DNA of 64,000 nucleotides from Lachnospiraceae bacterium (GCA_902363135.1 CABIZF010000008.1:94359-158358), one strand, 5' to 3'; positions 52,465 to 60,396 are shown, counted from the first letter of the stretch. The notes: a model not told the origin generated them from the sequence alone. Numbers and translations: made by a program.

Positions 52465-52500
52465 ATGAACGGCTTTTTGACCTTTTGACCCCAACATCAT
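52465..52500 (+). repeat. Terminal fragment of the MITE-like element
   Basis: ATGAACGGCTTTTTGACCTT continues to TTGACCC; these 27 bases (52465-52491) are identical to 53706-53732. CAACATCAT follows, as at the right end of other copies. Confidence 0.7.
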
Positions 52501-52525
52501 CAATATAGCACGGAGGATAGACAGA

Positions 52526-53434
52526 ATGACGCTGCAACAGCTAAGGTATGTCACAGCGGTCGCAGACTGCGGCTCAATGAACGAAGCAGCAAAGACTTTA
52601 TTTGTCTCTCAGCCGGGACTTTCCGGTGCGATTAAGGAGCTGGAGGAGGAGACCGGCATTGAGATCTTTAAACGGACGAACAAAGGGGTGCTCCCGACGC
52701 CGGAGGGCGAGGAGTTCTTAGGCTATGCCCGTCAGCTGCTCAATCAGTACGAGCTTTTAGAGGATCGCTTTATCCGCCGGACAAAGGTGCGCAAAAAGTT
52801 CAGCGTGTCCATGCAGCATTATTCCTTTGCAGTAAAGGCATTTGTAGAGCTCGTGAAGCAGTACGGGATGGATGAATATGAGTTTGCGGTCTATGAGACC
52901 AAGACCGGAGAGGTCATCTCCAATGTCCGGAATTTCCGCAGCGAGATCGGCGTGCTCTATGAAAATGAATTCAACAGTCAGGCGCTCAACAAGATTCTGA
53001 AGGAAAACAATCTGGAATTTCATCCGCTCTTTACGTGCGGAACCTATGCATACCTGTGGAAAAATCATCCACTTGCTAAAAATAAAACGATCCGCATGGA
53101 AGAACTGGAGGAGTATCCGTGCCTGGCATTTGACCAGGGTGACAATCCTTCATTCTTTCTGGCGGAAGAGGTGATGAGCACCTACGATTACAAACGGGTC
53201 ATCCGGGCCAATGACCGCGCTACGATGCTGAACCTGATGGTCGGGCTGAATGGCTATACCCTCTGCTCTGGGATCATCTGTGAGGAGCTCAATGGAAGCG
53301 ACTACTGTGCAGTGCCGCTCGCAGAGGATGAAAGCATGGTGATCGGCTACATCAAGCGAATCGGTATGATGCTGAGTCCGCTGGCTGTGCGCTATCTGGA
53401 CGAACTGAAAAAATATGAGGACTGCATTCTGTAA
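52526..53434 (+). CDS. LysR-family transcriptional regulator
   Basis: The N-terminal helix-turn-helix is canonical (MTLQQLRYVTAVADCGSMNEAAKTLFVSQPGLSGAIKELEEETG), followed by a substrate-binding domain of about 210 residues, 302 in all. GGAGGAT precedes the ATG. Lying between cysK and metY, it probably responds to O-acetylserine, sulfide or a related sulfur signal, but this is inference from position. No separate promoter could be found in the 71 bases before it, most of which is a repeat fragment. Confidence 0.9.
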   Translation: MTLQQLRYVTAVADCGSMNEAAKTLFVSQPGLSGAIKELEEETGIEIFKRTNKGVLPTPEGEEFLGYARQLLNQYELLEDRFIRRTKVRKKFSVSMQHYSFAVKAFVELVKQYGMDEYEFAVYETKTGEVISNVRNFRSEIGVLYENEFNSQALNKILKENNLEFHPLFTCGTYAYLWKNHPLAKNKTIRMEELEEYPCLAFDQGDNPSFFLAEEVMSTYDYKRVIRANDRATMLNLMVGLNGYTLCSGIICEELNGSDYCAVPLAEDESMVIGYIKRIGMMLSPLAVRYLDELKKYEDCIL

Positions 53435-53450
53435 GGGGTGCAGTTTTTTT
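53421..53450 (+). terminator. Rho-independent terminator of the LysR gene
   Basis: ACTGCA and TGCAGT flank 12 bases, with TTTTTTT following. It overlaps the last codons of the LysR gene. Confidence 0.65.
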
Positions 53451-53470
53451 CTTTACAGGAAATCGCAACC

Positions 53471-53530
53471 CCTATGATACACGGATTGCTTCGCATTTCA
53501 TGCTCGCTACTGTTCCTTTTGACCCTAGTA
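53471..53530 (-). mobile_element. Deleted copy of the MITE-like element
   Basis: On the reverse strand, 35 bases (53471-53505) are identical to 23642-23676 of copy 1, covering the inner GCAT/ATGC hairpin and GCAATCCGTG. They are joined directly to the opposite terminal repeat (CCTTTTGACCCTAGTATCAT), so the middle is missing. Confidence 0.65.
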
Positions 53531-53744
53531 TCATCATGATGTTGGGGTCAAAAGGTATTTTACCCCCAACTGATGCCTACGAATTGCTCCGCTGCGAAGC
53601 AGCTCCCGCAATTCTGCAAACATTCGAAATCCGCTGATTTACTACGTAAATCGCTACTTTCTCATGTTTGACGGGTCCCAAGTTCAAAAGCCTTATCATG
53701 CAAGCATGAACGGCTTTTTGACCTTTTGACCCTGGCATCATCAT
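53531..53744 (-). mobile_element. MITE-like element (copy 2)
   Basis: Read on the reverse strand, it aligns end to end with copy 1 (23508-23704). The terminal repeats ATGATGCCAGGGTCAAAAGG and CCTTTTGACCCCAACATCAT are inverted to each other. Internal stems have different sequence but intact pairing: AAAAGCC/GGCTTTT, CAAACAT/ATGTTTG, GATTTAC/GTAAATC, GAATTGC/GCAATTC and GCTGC/GCAGC. ATCATCAT stands at both ends (53530-53537, 53737-53744). Confidence 0.75.
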
Positions 53745-53786
53745 TTGATATAAGAAAAACCGATAACGAATATATGCTTTTCTATA

Positions 53787-53816
53787 TTGGACAGATAGCA
53801 GATGGTTCGTTATAAT
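53787..53816 (+). promoter_or_regulatory. Sigma-A promoter of metY
   Basis: TTGGAC (53787-53792), 18 bases and TATAAT (53811-53816). Confidence 0.68.
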
Positions 53817-53821
53817 AACCA

Positions 53822-53842
53822 CTGTAAACCGATAGGAAATAT
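53822..53842 (+). promoter_or_regulatory. CymR-like operator at metY
   Basis: CTGTAAACCGATAGGAAATA lies a few bases after the -10 box. Aligned with 51467-51488 at cysK, the GTAAACC and TAGGRAATAT blocks match at the same spacing. Confidence 0.55.
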
Positions 53843-53951
53843 TGTAATGCAGGATATTCGATTAGATGATTCAAATATCTGCCTGATCAAACAAAAGAAC
53901 ATACGGCAGCCAAGGCACATTACGAAAGCGAATAGAAAAGGAGTAAACGAT

Positions 53952-55262
53952 ATGAGCAAGAAGACAAGAGCAGAGCGCAATTTTAAATTTGAGACCTTAC
54001 AGCTTCACGTAGGACAGGAAAAGCCGGATCCGGTGACCGGAGCGAGAGCGGTTCCGATTTATCAGACCTCATCCTATGTATTTGACAACTGCGATCATGC
54101 AGCGGCGCGCTTTGGACTTTCCGATGCAGGAAACATTTACGGCAGACTGACAAACCCGACCCAGGATGTGTTCGAGCAGCGTATCGCAGCGCTTGAGGGC
54201 GGTGTGGCAGCGCTGGCAGTCGCATCCGGAGCAGCGGCGGTAGCCTATACCTTTGAGAATCTGGCACAGGTCGGAGATCACATCGTATCTGCAAAAAATA
54301 TTTATGGCGGCACCTTCAATTTCCTCGCACATACCTTCACGGATTTCGGTGTCAATACGACCTTTGTAGATATTTTCAATCTGGAAGAAGTAGAGGCAGC
54401 TATTCAGGAAAATACAAAAGCGATCTTTATCGAGACGCTCGGCAATCCGAATTCCGATGTCGTTGACATTGAGGCAGTTGCAAAGCTTGCACATGCGCAT
54501 AAGATTCCGCTCGTGGTCGATAATACCTTTGCGACTCCGTACCTTGTAAGACCGATCGAATACGGAGCAGACATCGTTGTACATTCTGCGACGAAATTCA
54601 TCGGCGGCCATGGCACAACGCTCGGCGGCGTTATCGTAGACGGCGGTAAATTTGACTGGGAGGCATCGGGCAAATTCCCGTCTCTTGTAGATCCGAATCC
54701 GAGCTATCACGGTATCAGCTTTGCAAAAGCAGTAGGACCGGCAGCTTTTGTGACAAAGATCCGTGCGATTCTCTTAAGAGATATGGGTGCGACCCTTTCT
54801 CCGTTCCATGCATTCTTCTTCCTCCAGGGACTTGAGACACTCTCCCTGCGCGTGGAGCGCCATGTGGAGAATGCACTGAAAGTTGTACAGTATCTGAACC
54901 AGCATCCGCAGGTAGAGAAGGTACATCATCCGTCTGTATCCACGGATCCGTCTCAGCAGGAGCTGTATAAGAAATACTTCCCGAACGGCGGCGGCTCGAT
55001 CTTCACCTTTGAGATCAAGGGCGACGCAGAGACCGCGAAGAAGTTCATCGACAATCTGGAGCTGTTCTCACTGCTGGCAAATGTGGCAGATGTGAAGTCT
55101 CTGGTCATCCACCCGGCGACCACGACCCACAGCCAGTGCACCGAGGAGGAGCTGGCAGATCAGGGCATCCGTCCGAACACGATCCGTCTGTCCATCGGTA
55201 CGGAAAATGTAGATGACATCATCGAGGATCTCGACGAGGCATTCCGCGCAATTGCAGAGTAA
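53952..55262 (+). CDS. metY: O-acetylhomoserine sulfhydrylase
   Basis: This is a Cys/Met-metabolism PLP enzyme making homocysteine from O-acetylhomoserine and sulfide. PLP lysine is in VVHSATKFIGGHGTTLGG. The N-terminal FETLQLHVGQEKPDPVTGARAVPIYQTSSYVF and the 436-residue length are those of the sulfhydrylase rather than of cystathionine synthases (about 380-390). AAAAGGAG lies 10 bases before the ATG at 53952. Its own promoter and the motif shared with cysK suggest common control by sulfur supply. Confidence 0.93.
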   Translation: MSKKTRAERNFKFETLQLHVGQEKPDPVTGARAVPIYQTSSYVFDNCDHAAARFGLSDAGNIYGRLTNPTQDVFEQRIAALEGGVAALAVASGAAAVAYTFENLAQVGDHIVSAKNIYGGTFNFLAHTFTDFGVNTTFVDIFNLEEVEAAIQENTKAIFIETLGNPNSDVVDIEAVAKLAHAHKIPLVVDNTFATPYLVRPIEYGADIVVHSATKFIGGHGTTLGGVIVDGGKFDWEASGKFPSLVDPNPSYHGISFAKAVGPAAFVTKIRAILLRDMGATLSPFHAFFFLQGLETLSLRVERHVENALKVVQYLNQHPQVEKVHHPSVSTDPSQQELYKKYFPNGGGSIFTFEIKGDAETAKKFIDNLELFSLLANVADVKSLVIHPATTTHSQCTEEELADQGIRPNTIRLSIGTENVDDIIEDLDEAFRAIAE

Positions 55263-55315
55263 GCGTTCACCTAGGCTTTGCTTCTATTGTGCGAAGCAAT
55301 AAGCAGTGGATTGGG

Positions 55316-55351
55316 AGTGGTCTGTATCAGAAATGGTACAGGCCACTTTTT
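55316..55351 (+). terminator. Rho-independent terminator of metY
   Basis: AGTGGTCTGTA and TACAGGCCACT form an 11-bp stem (one G-U) and end in TTTTT. Another hairpin (GCTTTGCTTC / GCGAAGCAATAAGC) lies before it at 55274-55304. Confidence 0.85.
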
Positions 55352-55376
55352 ACAGACTGACTTCATATAATTCATA

Positions 55377-55405
55377 TTGAAATAATAGGAAAAATGATTT
55401 ATAAT
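55377..55405 (+). promoter_or_regulatory. Sigma-A promoter of the Rrf2 regulator gene
   Basis: TTGAAA (55377-55382), 17 bases and TATAAT (55400-55405). The spacer contains TAATAGGAAAAAT, similar to the TAGGRAATAT half of the cysK/metY motif, so autoregulation is possible. Confidence 0.72.
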
Positions 55406-55442
55406 GAAGGAAGATGGAGAAGTTATTGGAAGAAAGGAGAAT

Positions 55443-55474
55443 AATCCATATCTTTAGAAAAGGATATTTGGATT
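55443..55474 (+). promoter_or_regulatory. Hairpin covering the Rrf2 ribosome binding site
   Basis: AATCCATATC and GATATTTGGATT pair except for a two-base bulge and flank TTTAGAAAAG, the start of the likely Shine-Dalgarno. The stem ends at the start codon. Confidence 0.45.
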
Positions 55475-55921
55475 ATGCGAGTCAATATGAGAATATCGAC
55501 CAAGGGAAGATATGCATTGCGTCTGATGCTGGATCTCGGGATCAATTGCTCCGGTGATCCGATCCGGTTGAAGGATGTGGCCAGACGTCAGGGGATTTCT
55601 GAAAAATATTTGGAGCAGATTATCTCGGTTCTGAACAAGGCCGGATTCGTGCGCAGTATCCGCGGCCCGCAGGGCGGTTATGTCCTGAGCAAGCGGCCGG
55701 AGGAATACACCGTAGGTATGATCCTGCGCCTGACCGAAGGCAGTCTTGCTCCGGTAGAGTGTGCGGAAAAAGAGTCCGGTGCCTGCGAGCGTGAGGATGA
55801 CTGTGTGACGCTGATTCTCTGGAAAAAGCTAAACGATGCGATCAACGGCGTCGTCGATCACGTGACGCTGGCAGATTTGCTTGAGTGGCAGGCGGCGAAG
55901 GCAAACGATTATGTGATTTAA
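55475..55921 (+). CDS. Rrf2-family transcriptional regulator (CymR/IscR-like)
   Basis: The 148-residue protein has the Rrf2 winged helix: MRISTKGRYALRLMLDLG, KDVARRQGISEKYLEQIISVLNKAGFVRS, RGPQGGYVLSKRPEEYTVGMIL. Three cysteines, Cys96, Cys104 and Cys110, stand where IscR-type proteins bind a 2Fe-2S cluster, though the first spacing (7 residues) is longer than IscR's 5. CymR proteins generally lack this trio. It may therefore sense iron-sulfur state, cysteine supply, or both. The start ATG lies at the foot of a hairpin (55443-55474) whose loop carries the AAAAGGA ribosome site. ATG 55487 is the alternative. Confidence 0.9.
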   Translation: MRVNMRISTKGRYALRLMLDLGINCSGDPIRLKDVARRQGISEKYLEQIISVLNKAGFVRSIRGPQGGYVLSKRPEEYTVGMILRLTEGSLAPVECAEKESGACEREDDCVTLILWKKLNDAINGVVDHVTLADLLEWQAAKANDYVI

Positions 55922-55974
55922 CACTTGCAATCTGCCAGAAACAACGCTATAATAGACACGAATTTAAGAAAAAT

Positions 55975-56095
55975 TCTTCGGGGCGGGGTGTGATTCCCCA
56001 CCGGCGGTATAGTCCGCGACCCGCGCAAGCGGCTGATCTGGTGACGCAAAGGCGAATTCCAGAACCGACAGTATAGTCTGGATGGTAGAAGAGAG
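55975..56095 (+). ncRNA. FMN riboswitch (RFN element)
   Basis: The conserved blocks are all there in order: GGGGCGGGGTG, ATTCCCCACCGGCGGT, AGTCCGCGA, CTGATCTGGTG, TTCCAGAACCGACAGT, and AGTCTGGATGGTAGAAGAG. FMN binding should favour the terminator at 56119, lowering ribU expression when flavin is abundant. The short variable arm is CCGCGCAAGCGG. Confidence 0.96.
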
Positions 56096-56118
56096 CAGTT
56101 AGAGTTTCGGCGTATCAG

Positions 56119-56166
56119 CCGCTGCAAAGAGAGTTCCCCGTGGATATCTGCTTGCAGCGGTTTTTT
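56119..56166 (+). terminator. Riboswitch-controlled terminator
   Basis: CCGCTGCAA and TTGCAGCGG are perfectly paired around a 24-base loop, with TTTTTT after. It lies between the riboswitch and ribU. Confidence 0.9.
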
Positions 56167-56276
56167 ATTGCCAAAAAGAAAACTGCATCTGAAGGACTTT
56201 TCTTGAATAAGGAACCGCTTCTGCGAAGCCACGATGCATCGCGGAGGACATTCATTCAGAAAAGGAGAACAGAATT

Positions 56277-57038
56277 ATGGGAAATGGTATCTTACAGTCA
56301 ATCAGTGAAAACTTGCAGTTTCTGCTGGTATGCGCAGTCGTTATTGCGGTGATTATCGGAGTTTCGGAGCTGTTTGAACGCACGGTGCTTGCAAAAAGCA
56401 TGGTGCGGGTGCGCAGGGCGCAGTATGTGACGGTCTGCGGAATGCTCGGCGCGATCGCAGCAGTGCTCTATCTCTTTGATTTTTCAGTAGCATTTTTGGC
56501 ACCGGGTTTTTATAAGCTGGATTTCAGCGAAGTACCGGTAATGGTAGGCGCGTTCTATTTAGGACCTGTCGGCGGTGTGGTTGTAGAGCTGGTAAAAACA
56601 CTTCTGAAGCTTGCAATCCGCGGAACAAGTACTGCGTTTGTCGGAGAGCTGGCAAATTTTGTGGTCGGATGTTCCTTTGCTGTACCGGCAGCGATCGTAT
56701 ATCACATGAATAAGAGCAAAAAGACGGCGAAGATGTCACTTGTAGCCGGAACCTTATGCATGGCAGTATTTGGAAGTGCATTTAATGCTATTTACCTCAT
56801 CCCGGCATTTGCCACTCTGTACGGTATTCCGCTTGACGTGATTGTCGGGATGGGAACCGCAATCAATCCGGCGATCACAAGTGTCTGGACGCTGGCGCTG
56901 TTTTCTGTTGCGCCGTTGAATCTGCTAAAAGGTGTATTGATTTCTGTGCCGACTATGTTATTATATAAGCGAATCAGCAAGATTTTGCAGAATGCCGCAC
57001 AGGGACACCGGGTGCCGGAGAGCCGGACCGAGAACTAA
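56277..57038 (+). CDS. ribU: Riboflavin ECF transporter substrate-binding (S) subunit
   Basis: This membrane S-component captures riboflavin and works with a shared EcfAA'T module encoded elsewhere. It has six or more helices; characteristic parts are APGFYKLDFSEVPVMVGAFYLGPVGGVVVELVKTLLKLA and the ending NLLKGVLISVPTMLLYKRISKIL. It has 253 residues, longer than most RibU (about 190-200) because of an extra N-terminal helix region (LLVCAVVIAVIIGVSELFERTVLAKS). AAAGGAGAAC precedes the ATG. The FMN riboswitch upstream strongly supports the substrate. Confidence 0.93.
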   Translation: MGNGILQSISENLQFLLVCAVVIAVIIGVSELFERTVLAKSMVRVRRAQYVTVCGMLGAIAAVLYLFDFSVAFLAPGFYKLDFSEVPVMVGAFYLGPVGGVVVELVKTLLKLAIRGTSTAFVGELANFVVGCSFAVPAAIVYHMNKSKKTAKMSLVAGTLCMAVFGSAFNAIYLIPAFATLYGIPLDVIVGMGTAINPAITSVWTLALFSVAPLNLLKGVLISVPTMLLYKRISKILQNAAQGHRVPESRTEN

Positions 57039-57058
57039 AGAGACCTGAATCGGGAAAG

Positions 57059-57096
57059 ACGTGCTGTTATCCGTTGCTGGAGCAGCACGTTTTTTC
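57059..57096 (+). terminator. Rho-independent terminator of ribU
   Basis: ACGTGCTG and CAGCACGT form an 8-bp stem, followed by TTTTTT. Confidence 0.88.
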
Positions 57097-57153
57097 TGTT
57101 GCGGAGCAGCCAAAACTACTGCATGCATCCAGAATAAAGGAGAAAAAGTACTT

Positions 57154-57768
57154 ATGGCAGAAATTAAAAAGGTTACGAAAAAGACAGAAAATCCATATGT
57201 CAATTTGTATGAGCTGGATACGCTGAACCGAAAAGGCAATCCGGGAAAATATTATGTCGCCTCCAGAGCAAAGAGCATACAGACGCTGGAGCTTACAACG
57301 GGCAGCCAGCATTCAGATGGAGTGATTATTTACAGCCTTTACGGGGAAAATCATGATAAGGTTGTTTTGGTTCGCCAGTACCGATATGCGATCAACGGCT
57401 ATATTTATGAGCTTCCGGCAGGTCTGGTAGAGCCAGGTGAAGATTATCACACCTCCGCGGTCCGGGAGATGAAGGAGGAGACCGGACTGGATCTGCATCC
57501 GCTTCCGGTGAAAAATTTATACCAGAAGCCGTATTATACGACGATTGGTATGACGGATGAGTGCTGCGGTACGGTTTATGGATATGCTACCGGTGAAATA
57601 TCGGCAGACGGCCTGGAAGATACGGAGGAGATTGAAGTGGTGCTTGCTGACCGCACAGAGGTGGAGCGGATTTTGCAGGAGGAGCGCGTCTCTATCGTAT
57701 GCTCTTACATGCTGATGCACTTCTTGTATGATGAGGCGCCGTTTGCATTTTTACACATCGAAGGCTAA
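57154..57768 (+). CDS. NUDIX hydrolase, ADP-ribose pyrophosphatase-like
   Basis: The Nudix box GLVEPGEDYHTSAVREMKEETGL is intact (GX5EX7REUXEEXGU). The preceding VVLVRQYRYAINGYIYELPAG is typical of ADP-sugar pyrophosphatases, which split ADP-ribose to AMP and ribose phosphate. The length is 204 residues. The start at 57154 follows AAAGGAGA at a rather long 11-12 bases; the frame opens earlier at 57061, inside the ribU terminator, which is excluded. Confidence 0.88.
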   Translation: MAEIKKVTKKTENPYVNLYELDTLNRKGNPGKYYVASRAKSIQTLELTTGSQHSDGVIIYSLYGENHDKVVLVRQYRYAINGYIYELPAGLVEPGEDYHTSAVREMKEETGLDLHPLPVKNLYQKPYYTTIGMTDECCGTVYGYATGEISADGLEDTEEIEVVLADRTEVERILQEERVSIVCSYMLMHFLYDEAPFAFLHIEG

Positions 57769-57786
57769 TTCCTGAGAGGAGGCCCC

Positions 57787-58287
57787 ATGAAAGCAAAATT
57801 TTCTATAAAAGTCACACAGAGAAACATGTATAATTTTATGATGTATTATGCCTATCATGGCGTGAGCGGGATTTTCAGCATTGTGGCGGCGGCAGCGCTG
57901 CTCGGACTGGCGGTCTGGTCCGGGACACACGGAGGTGAAAATACATGGCTTTATGCACTGTTTGGCGTGCTATTTGCGGTTTATCAGCCATGGACACTGT
58001 TCATACATTCAGCGAAGCAGGTGACATCCAATCCGGTATTTAAAAAGCCGCTTGCTTATGAAGTAAATGAAGCCGGGATTACGGTGCGGCAGGATGACAC
58101 GGAAAATGAAATTCCCTGGAGTGCTGTGACACGCGTGTGCGAGACATCTCAGAGCATTTTTGTTTATACCGGAAAACGGAATGCATTTATATGGGTAAAA
58201 TCGCAGCTCGGCAATAATGAAAAGGCAGTGAGAAATCTGCTCACCGCACAAGTGCCGGAGAGCAGGCGAAAGCTGAAGGCAAAATAA
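57787..58287 (+). CDS. YcxB-like membrane protein
   Basis: The 166-residue protein has two adjacent transmembrane helices (residues ~28-75: GIFSIVAAAALLGLAVWSG and WLYALFGVLFAVYQPW). A soluble C-terminal half follows (LAYEVNEAGITVRQDDTENEIPWSAVTRVCETSQSIFVYTG), matching the YcxB-like/PH-fold family of unknown function. GAGAGGAGG precedes the ATG. It follows the NUDIX gene by 18 bases, so the two are likely co-transcribed. Confidence 0.75.
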   Translation: MKAKFSIKVTQRNMYNFMMYYAYHGVSGIFSIVAAAALLGLAVWSGTHGGENTWLYALFGVLFAVYQPWTLFIHSAKQVTSNPVFKKPLAYEVNEAGITVRQDDTENEIPWSAVTRVCETSQSIFVYTGKRNAFIWVKSQLGNNEKAVRNLLTAQVPESRRKLKAK

Positions 58288-58361
58288 ACATTCCCCGCGT
58301 CAGATGTGCAAAGCGAATGTCCGCTTTATAAAGAGCTGACCGGTGAAAAGGAGAAAAGACG

Positions 58362-58799
58362 ATGATAATAGAGACACATTCAGAGCAGGAGACCTGGGAG
58401 ATCGGGAAAAAGCTTGCCGCGCAGGCAAAGCCGGGGCAGATTTTTGCGCTGATCGGAGATCTTGGTGTCGGAAAGACAATATTTACAAAGGGTATGGCAG
58501 CCGGACTTGGGATTTCAGAGCCGGTGAACAGCCCGACCTTTACCATTGTACAGGTATACGAAGAAGGAAGGATGCCATTTTATCATTTTGATGTTTATCG
58601 GATCGGGGATATTGAGGAAATGGACGAAATCGGTTACGAAGATTATTTCTACGGAGAAGGCGTGTGCTTGGTGGAGTGGGCGAATCTGATTGAGGAGCTG
58701 ATGCCGGAGCAGACGATCTGGCTGACGATTGAAAAAGATCTGGAAAAAGGGTTTGATTATCGAAGGATTACGATCGAAGAGGGCCGTCGGCGGTCATAG
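58362..58799 (+). CDS. tsaE: tRNA t6A biosynthesis ATPase TsaE
   Basis: TsaE is a P-loop ATPase that resets the TsaBD complex in threonylcarbamoyladenosine synthesis at A37 of ANN-decoding tRNAs. Walker A is GDLGVGKTIFTKG, with NSPTFTIVQVY and FHFDVYRI following, all signature regions. The 145 residues are usual. AAAAGGAGAAAAG precedes the ATG. It is first in a run of genes for tRNA and ribosomal protein modification. Confidence 0.94.
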   Translation: MIIETHSEQETWEIGKKLAAQAKPGQIFALIGDLGVGKTIFTKGMAAGLGISEPVNSPTFTIVQVYEEGRMPFYHFDVYRIGDIEEMDEIGYEDYFYGEGVCLVEWANLIEELMPEQTIWLTIEKDLEKGFDYRRITIEEGRRRS

Positions 58800-58813
58800 A
58801 AGAGGAGAAGACG

Positions 58814-59536
58814 ATGAAAATACTTGCAATAGACAGTTCAGGACTGGTAGCATCCGTGGCGGTTGTGGAGGATGAGACACTGCTGGCAGAGTTTACGATT
58901 GACTATAAAAAGACACATTCCCAGACGTTGCTTCCGATGCTGGATCAGATGGCAAAAATGATTGAGCTGGATTTAAACAGCATTGATGCGATCGCAGTCG
59001 CAGGAGGACCGGGGTCTTTTACCGGACTTCGGATCGGATCGGCTACAGCGAAAGGCCTTGGACTGGCACTTGATAAGCCACTTTTGCATATTCCGACGGT
59101 TGATGCGCTGGCATACAATCTTTACGGCGTGGAGACACTGATCTGTCCGATTATGGATGCGCGCCGCAATCAGGTCTATACCGGTGTATATCGGTTTGAA
59201 GGGGATAAATTCTGTACGGTAAAGGAACAGGAGCCGATGGCAATCGAAGCGCTGGCTGAGCTGCTCAATGACCGGGGCGAAGCGGTGGTGTTTCTCGGTG
59301 ATGGAGTGCCGGTCTATCGGGAGTCTTTGAAAGAGCTGCTGAAGGTGCCATATCGATTTGCACCGGCACATGTAAACCGTCAGCGTGCAGCTGCAGTGGC
59401 AGCACTCGGACTTTTGTATGCGGCAGATGGCAAATTTGAGACTGCGACGGAACATTGCCCCGATTATCTGCGTCTATCCCAGGCAGAGCGGGAACGTGCG
59501 GAACGGGAAGCGAAGGCTCAAAAAGGAGAGTATTGA
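58814..59536 (+). CDS. tsaB: tRNA t6A biosynthesis protein TsaB
   Basis: TsaB is the non-catalytic ASKHA-fold partner of TsaD. The N-terminal MKILAIDSSGLVASVAV, then GPGSFTGLRIGSATAKGL and PIMDARRNQVYTG are signature segments. It has 240 residues. GAGGAGAAG precedes the ATG. Its stop lies 3 bases before the rimI start. Confidence 0.94.
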   Translation: MKILAIDSSGLVASVAVVEDETLLAEFTIDYKKTHSQTLLPMLDQMAKMIELDLNSIDAIAVAGGPGSFTGLRIGSATAKGLGLALDKPLLHIPTVDALAYNLYGVETLICPIMDARRNQVYTGVYRFEGDKFCTVKEQEPMAIEALAELLNDRGEAVVFLGDGVPVYRESLKELLKVPYRFAPAHVNRQRAAAVAALGLLYAADGKFETATEHCPDYLRLSQAERERAEREAKAQKGEY

Positions 59537-59538
59537 TC

Positions 59539-59985
59539 GTGGAGTATGAGATCGAGCGGATGCAGCCTGAGGATGTCCGCGAAGTGGCGGCACTGGAGGC
59601 AAAGATTTTTTCTATTCCGTGGAGTGAAGCCGGGTTTCTCTCATCGCTTCAGTCAAAAGATACGCTGTATCTTGCGGTCCGTAAAAGTGGACAGCTGATC
59701 GGGTACTGCGGGCTTTTACAGTCTTTTGATGAAGCAGATATCACGAATGTTGCGGTGGAGGAGACATACCGCGGGTGCGGGATTGCTTCACGGATGCTTG
59801 AGCGGCTGATGGAGCTTGGAAAAGCGCGCGGGATTTTGCGTTACACGTTGGAGGTTCGGGTGAGTAATGCATCCGCGATCCATTTGTATGAAAAGCTGGG
59901 TTTCCACTTTGTTGGAATCCGGAAAAATTTTTATGACAGTCCCAAAGAAGACGCCATGATTATGTGGACGGAGAATTTGATTTGA
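59539..59985 (+). CDS. rimI: Ribosomal protein bS18-alanine N-acetyltransferase RimI
   Basis: This is a GNAT acetyltransferase: acetyl-CoA loop RGCGIASRML, then LEVRVSNASAIHLYEKLGFHFVGIRKNFY, and the acceptor-site segment IFSIPWSEAGFL. The start is GTG at 59539, with AAAAAGGAGAG 9-10 bases upstream, giving 149 residues; a TTG at 59533 is less well spaced. The longer frame from 59455 overlaps tsaB and is rejected. tsaB-rimI adjacency is typical. Confidence 0.92.
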   Translation: MEYEIERMQPEDVREVAALEAKIFSIPWSEAGFLSSLQSKDTLYLAVRKSGQLIGYCGLLQSFDEADITNVAVEETYRGCGIASRMLERLMELGKARGILRYTLEVRVSNASAIHLYEKLGFHFVGIRKNFYDSPKEDAMIMWTENLI

Positions 59986-60143
59986 CAGACATTTCCGGTA
60001 GGCAGGCCGGAGGTCTCGGGATATAATGAAGAAACACTTCCGCAGGTTGTGACCGGGAAATGATGGTTCAGCACCGGATGGGCAGAGGCAGAGATCTGCA
60101 TACAAAACAGGCGGGGTGACTTTATAGTACGGAGGAAAATCCT

Positions 60144-60359
60144 GTGGAGACGAAAAAACTGCTGTATTGTAACTGTTGTGGAAAAAGGATACTGTCCCGG
60201 ATGGAGCAGGATGTGGTTACAGTCGAGCAGAGGTGGGGATATTTTTCTGAAAAGGATGGAGAAATACATCGCTTCTGCATCTGTGAGTCATGCTATGACC
60301 GGATACGGGCAGGATTTCAGATACCGGTGGAGATAGAAACGGCACAGGAATACCTGTAG
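60144..60359 (+). CDS. Small zinc-ribbon-like protein of unknown function
   Basis: The 71 residues carry two CxxC knuckles (YCNCCGKRI near residue 10 and CICESCYDRI near residue 48) around a short beta-rich middle, the look of a zinc ribbon. The start is GTG, with GGAGGA 8 bases before it. It lies between rimI and rnz in the tRNA-processing run, so a nucleic-acid-related role is possible but unproven. I do not recognise a named family. Confidence 0.6.
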   Translation: METKKLLYCNCCGKRILSRMEQDVVTVEQRWGYFSEKDGEIHRFCICESCYDRIRAGFQIPVEIETAQEYL

Positions 60360-60396
60360 CGATCTGCCGGAAGATATAGAAAGATGAGGAAGAGGA

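Larger units (their letters stand above)
53435..53951 (+). other. Repeat-filled intergenic region before metY
   Basis: These 517 bases hold a terminator, a deleted and a complete copy of the MITE-like element (both reversed), a promoter at 53787 and an operator-like motif. The metY frame is open from 53802 but overlaps the promoter, so the gene starts at 53952, leaving a leader of about 125 bases. Confidence 0.7.
55922..56276 (+). other. Regulatory leader of ribU
   Basis: The 355 bases between the Rrf2 gene and ribU hold the FMN riboswitch and its terminator. TTGCAA(T) at about 55924 and TATAAT at 55948-55953 give a possible promoter with an 18-base spacer. The last 110 bases, after the terminator, show nothing but the ribosome site AAAGGAGAAC. 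Confidence 0.7.
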
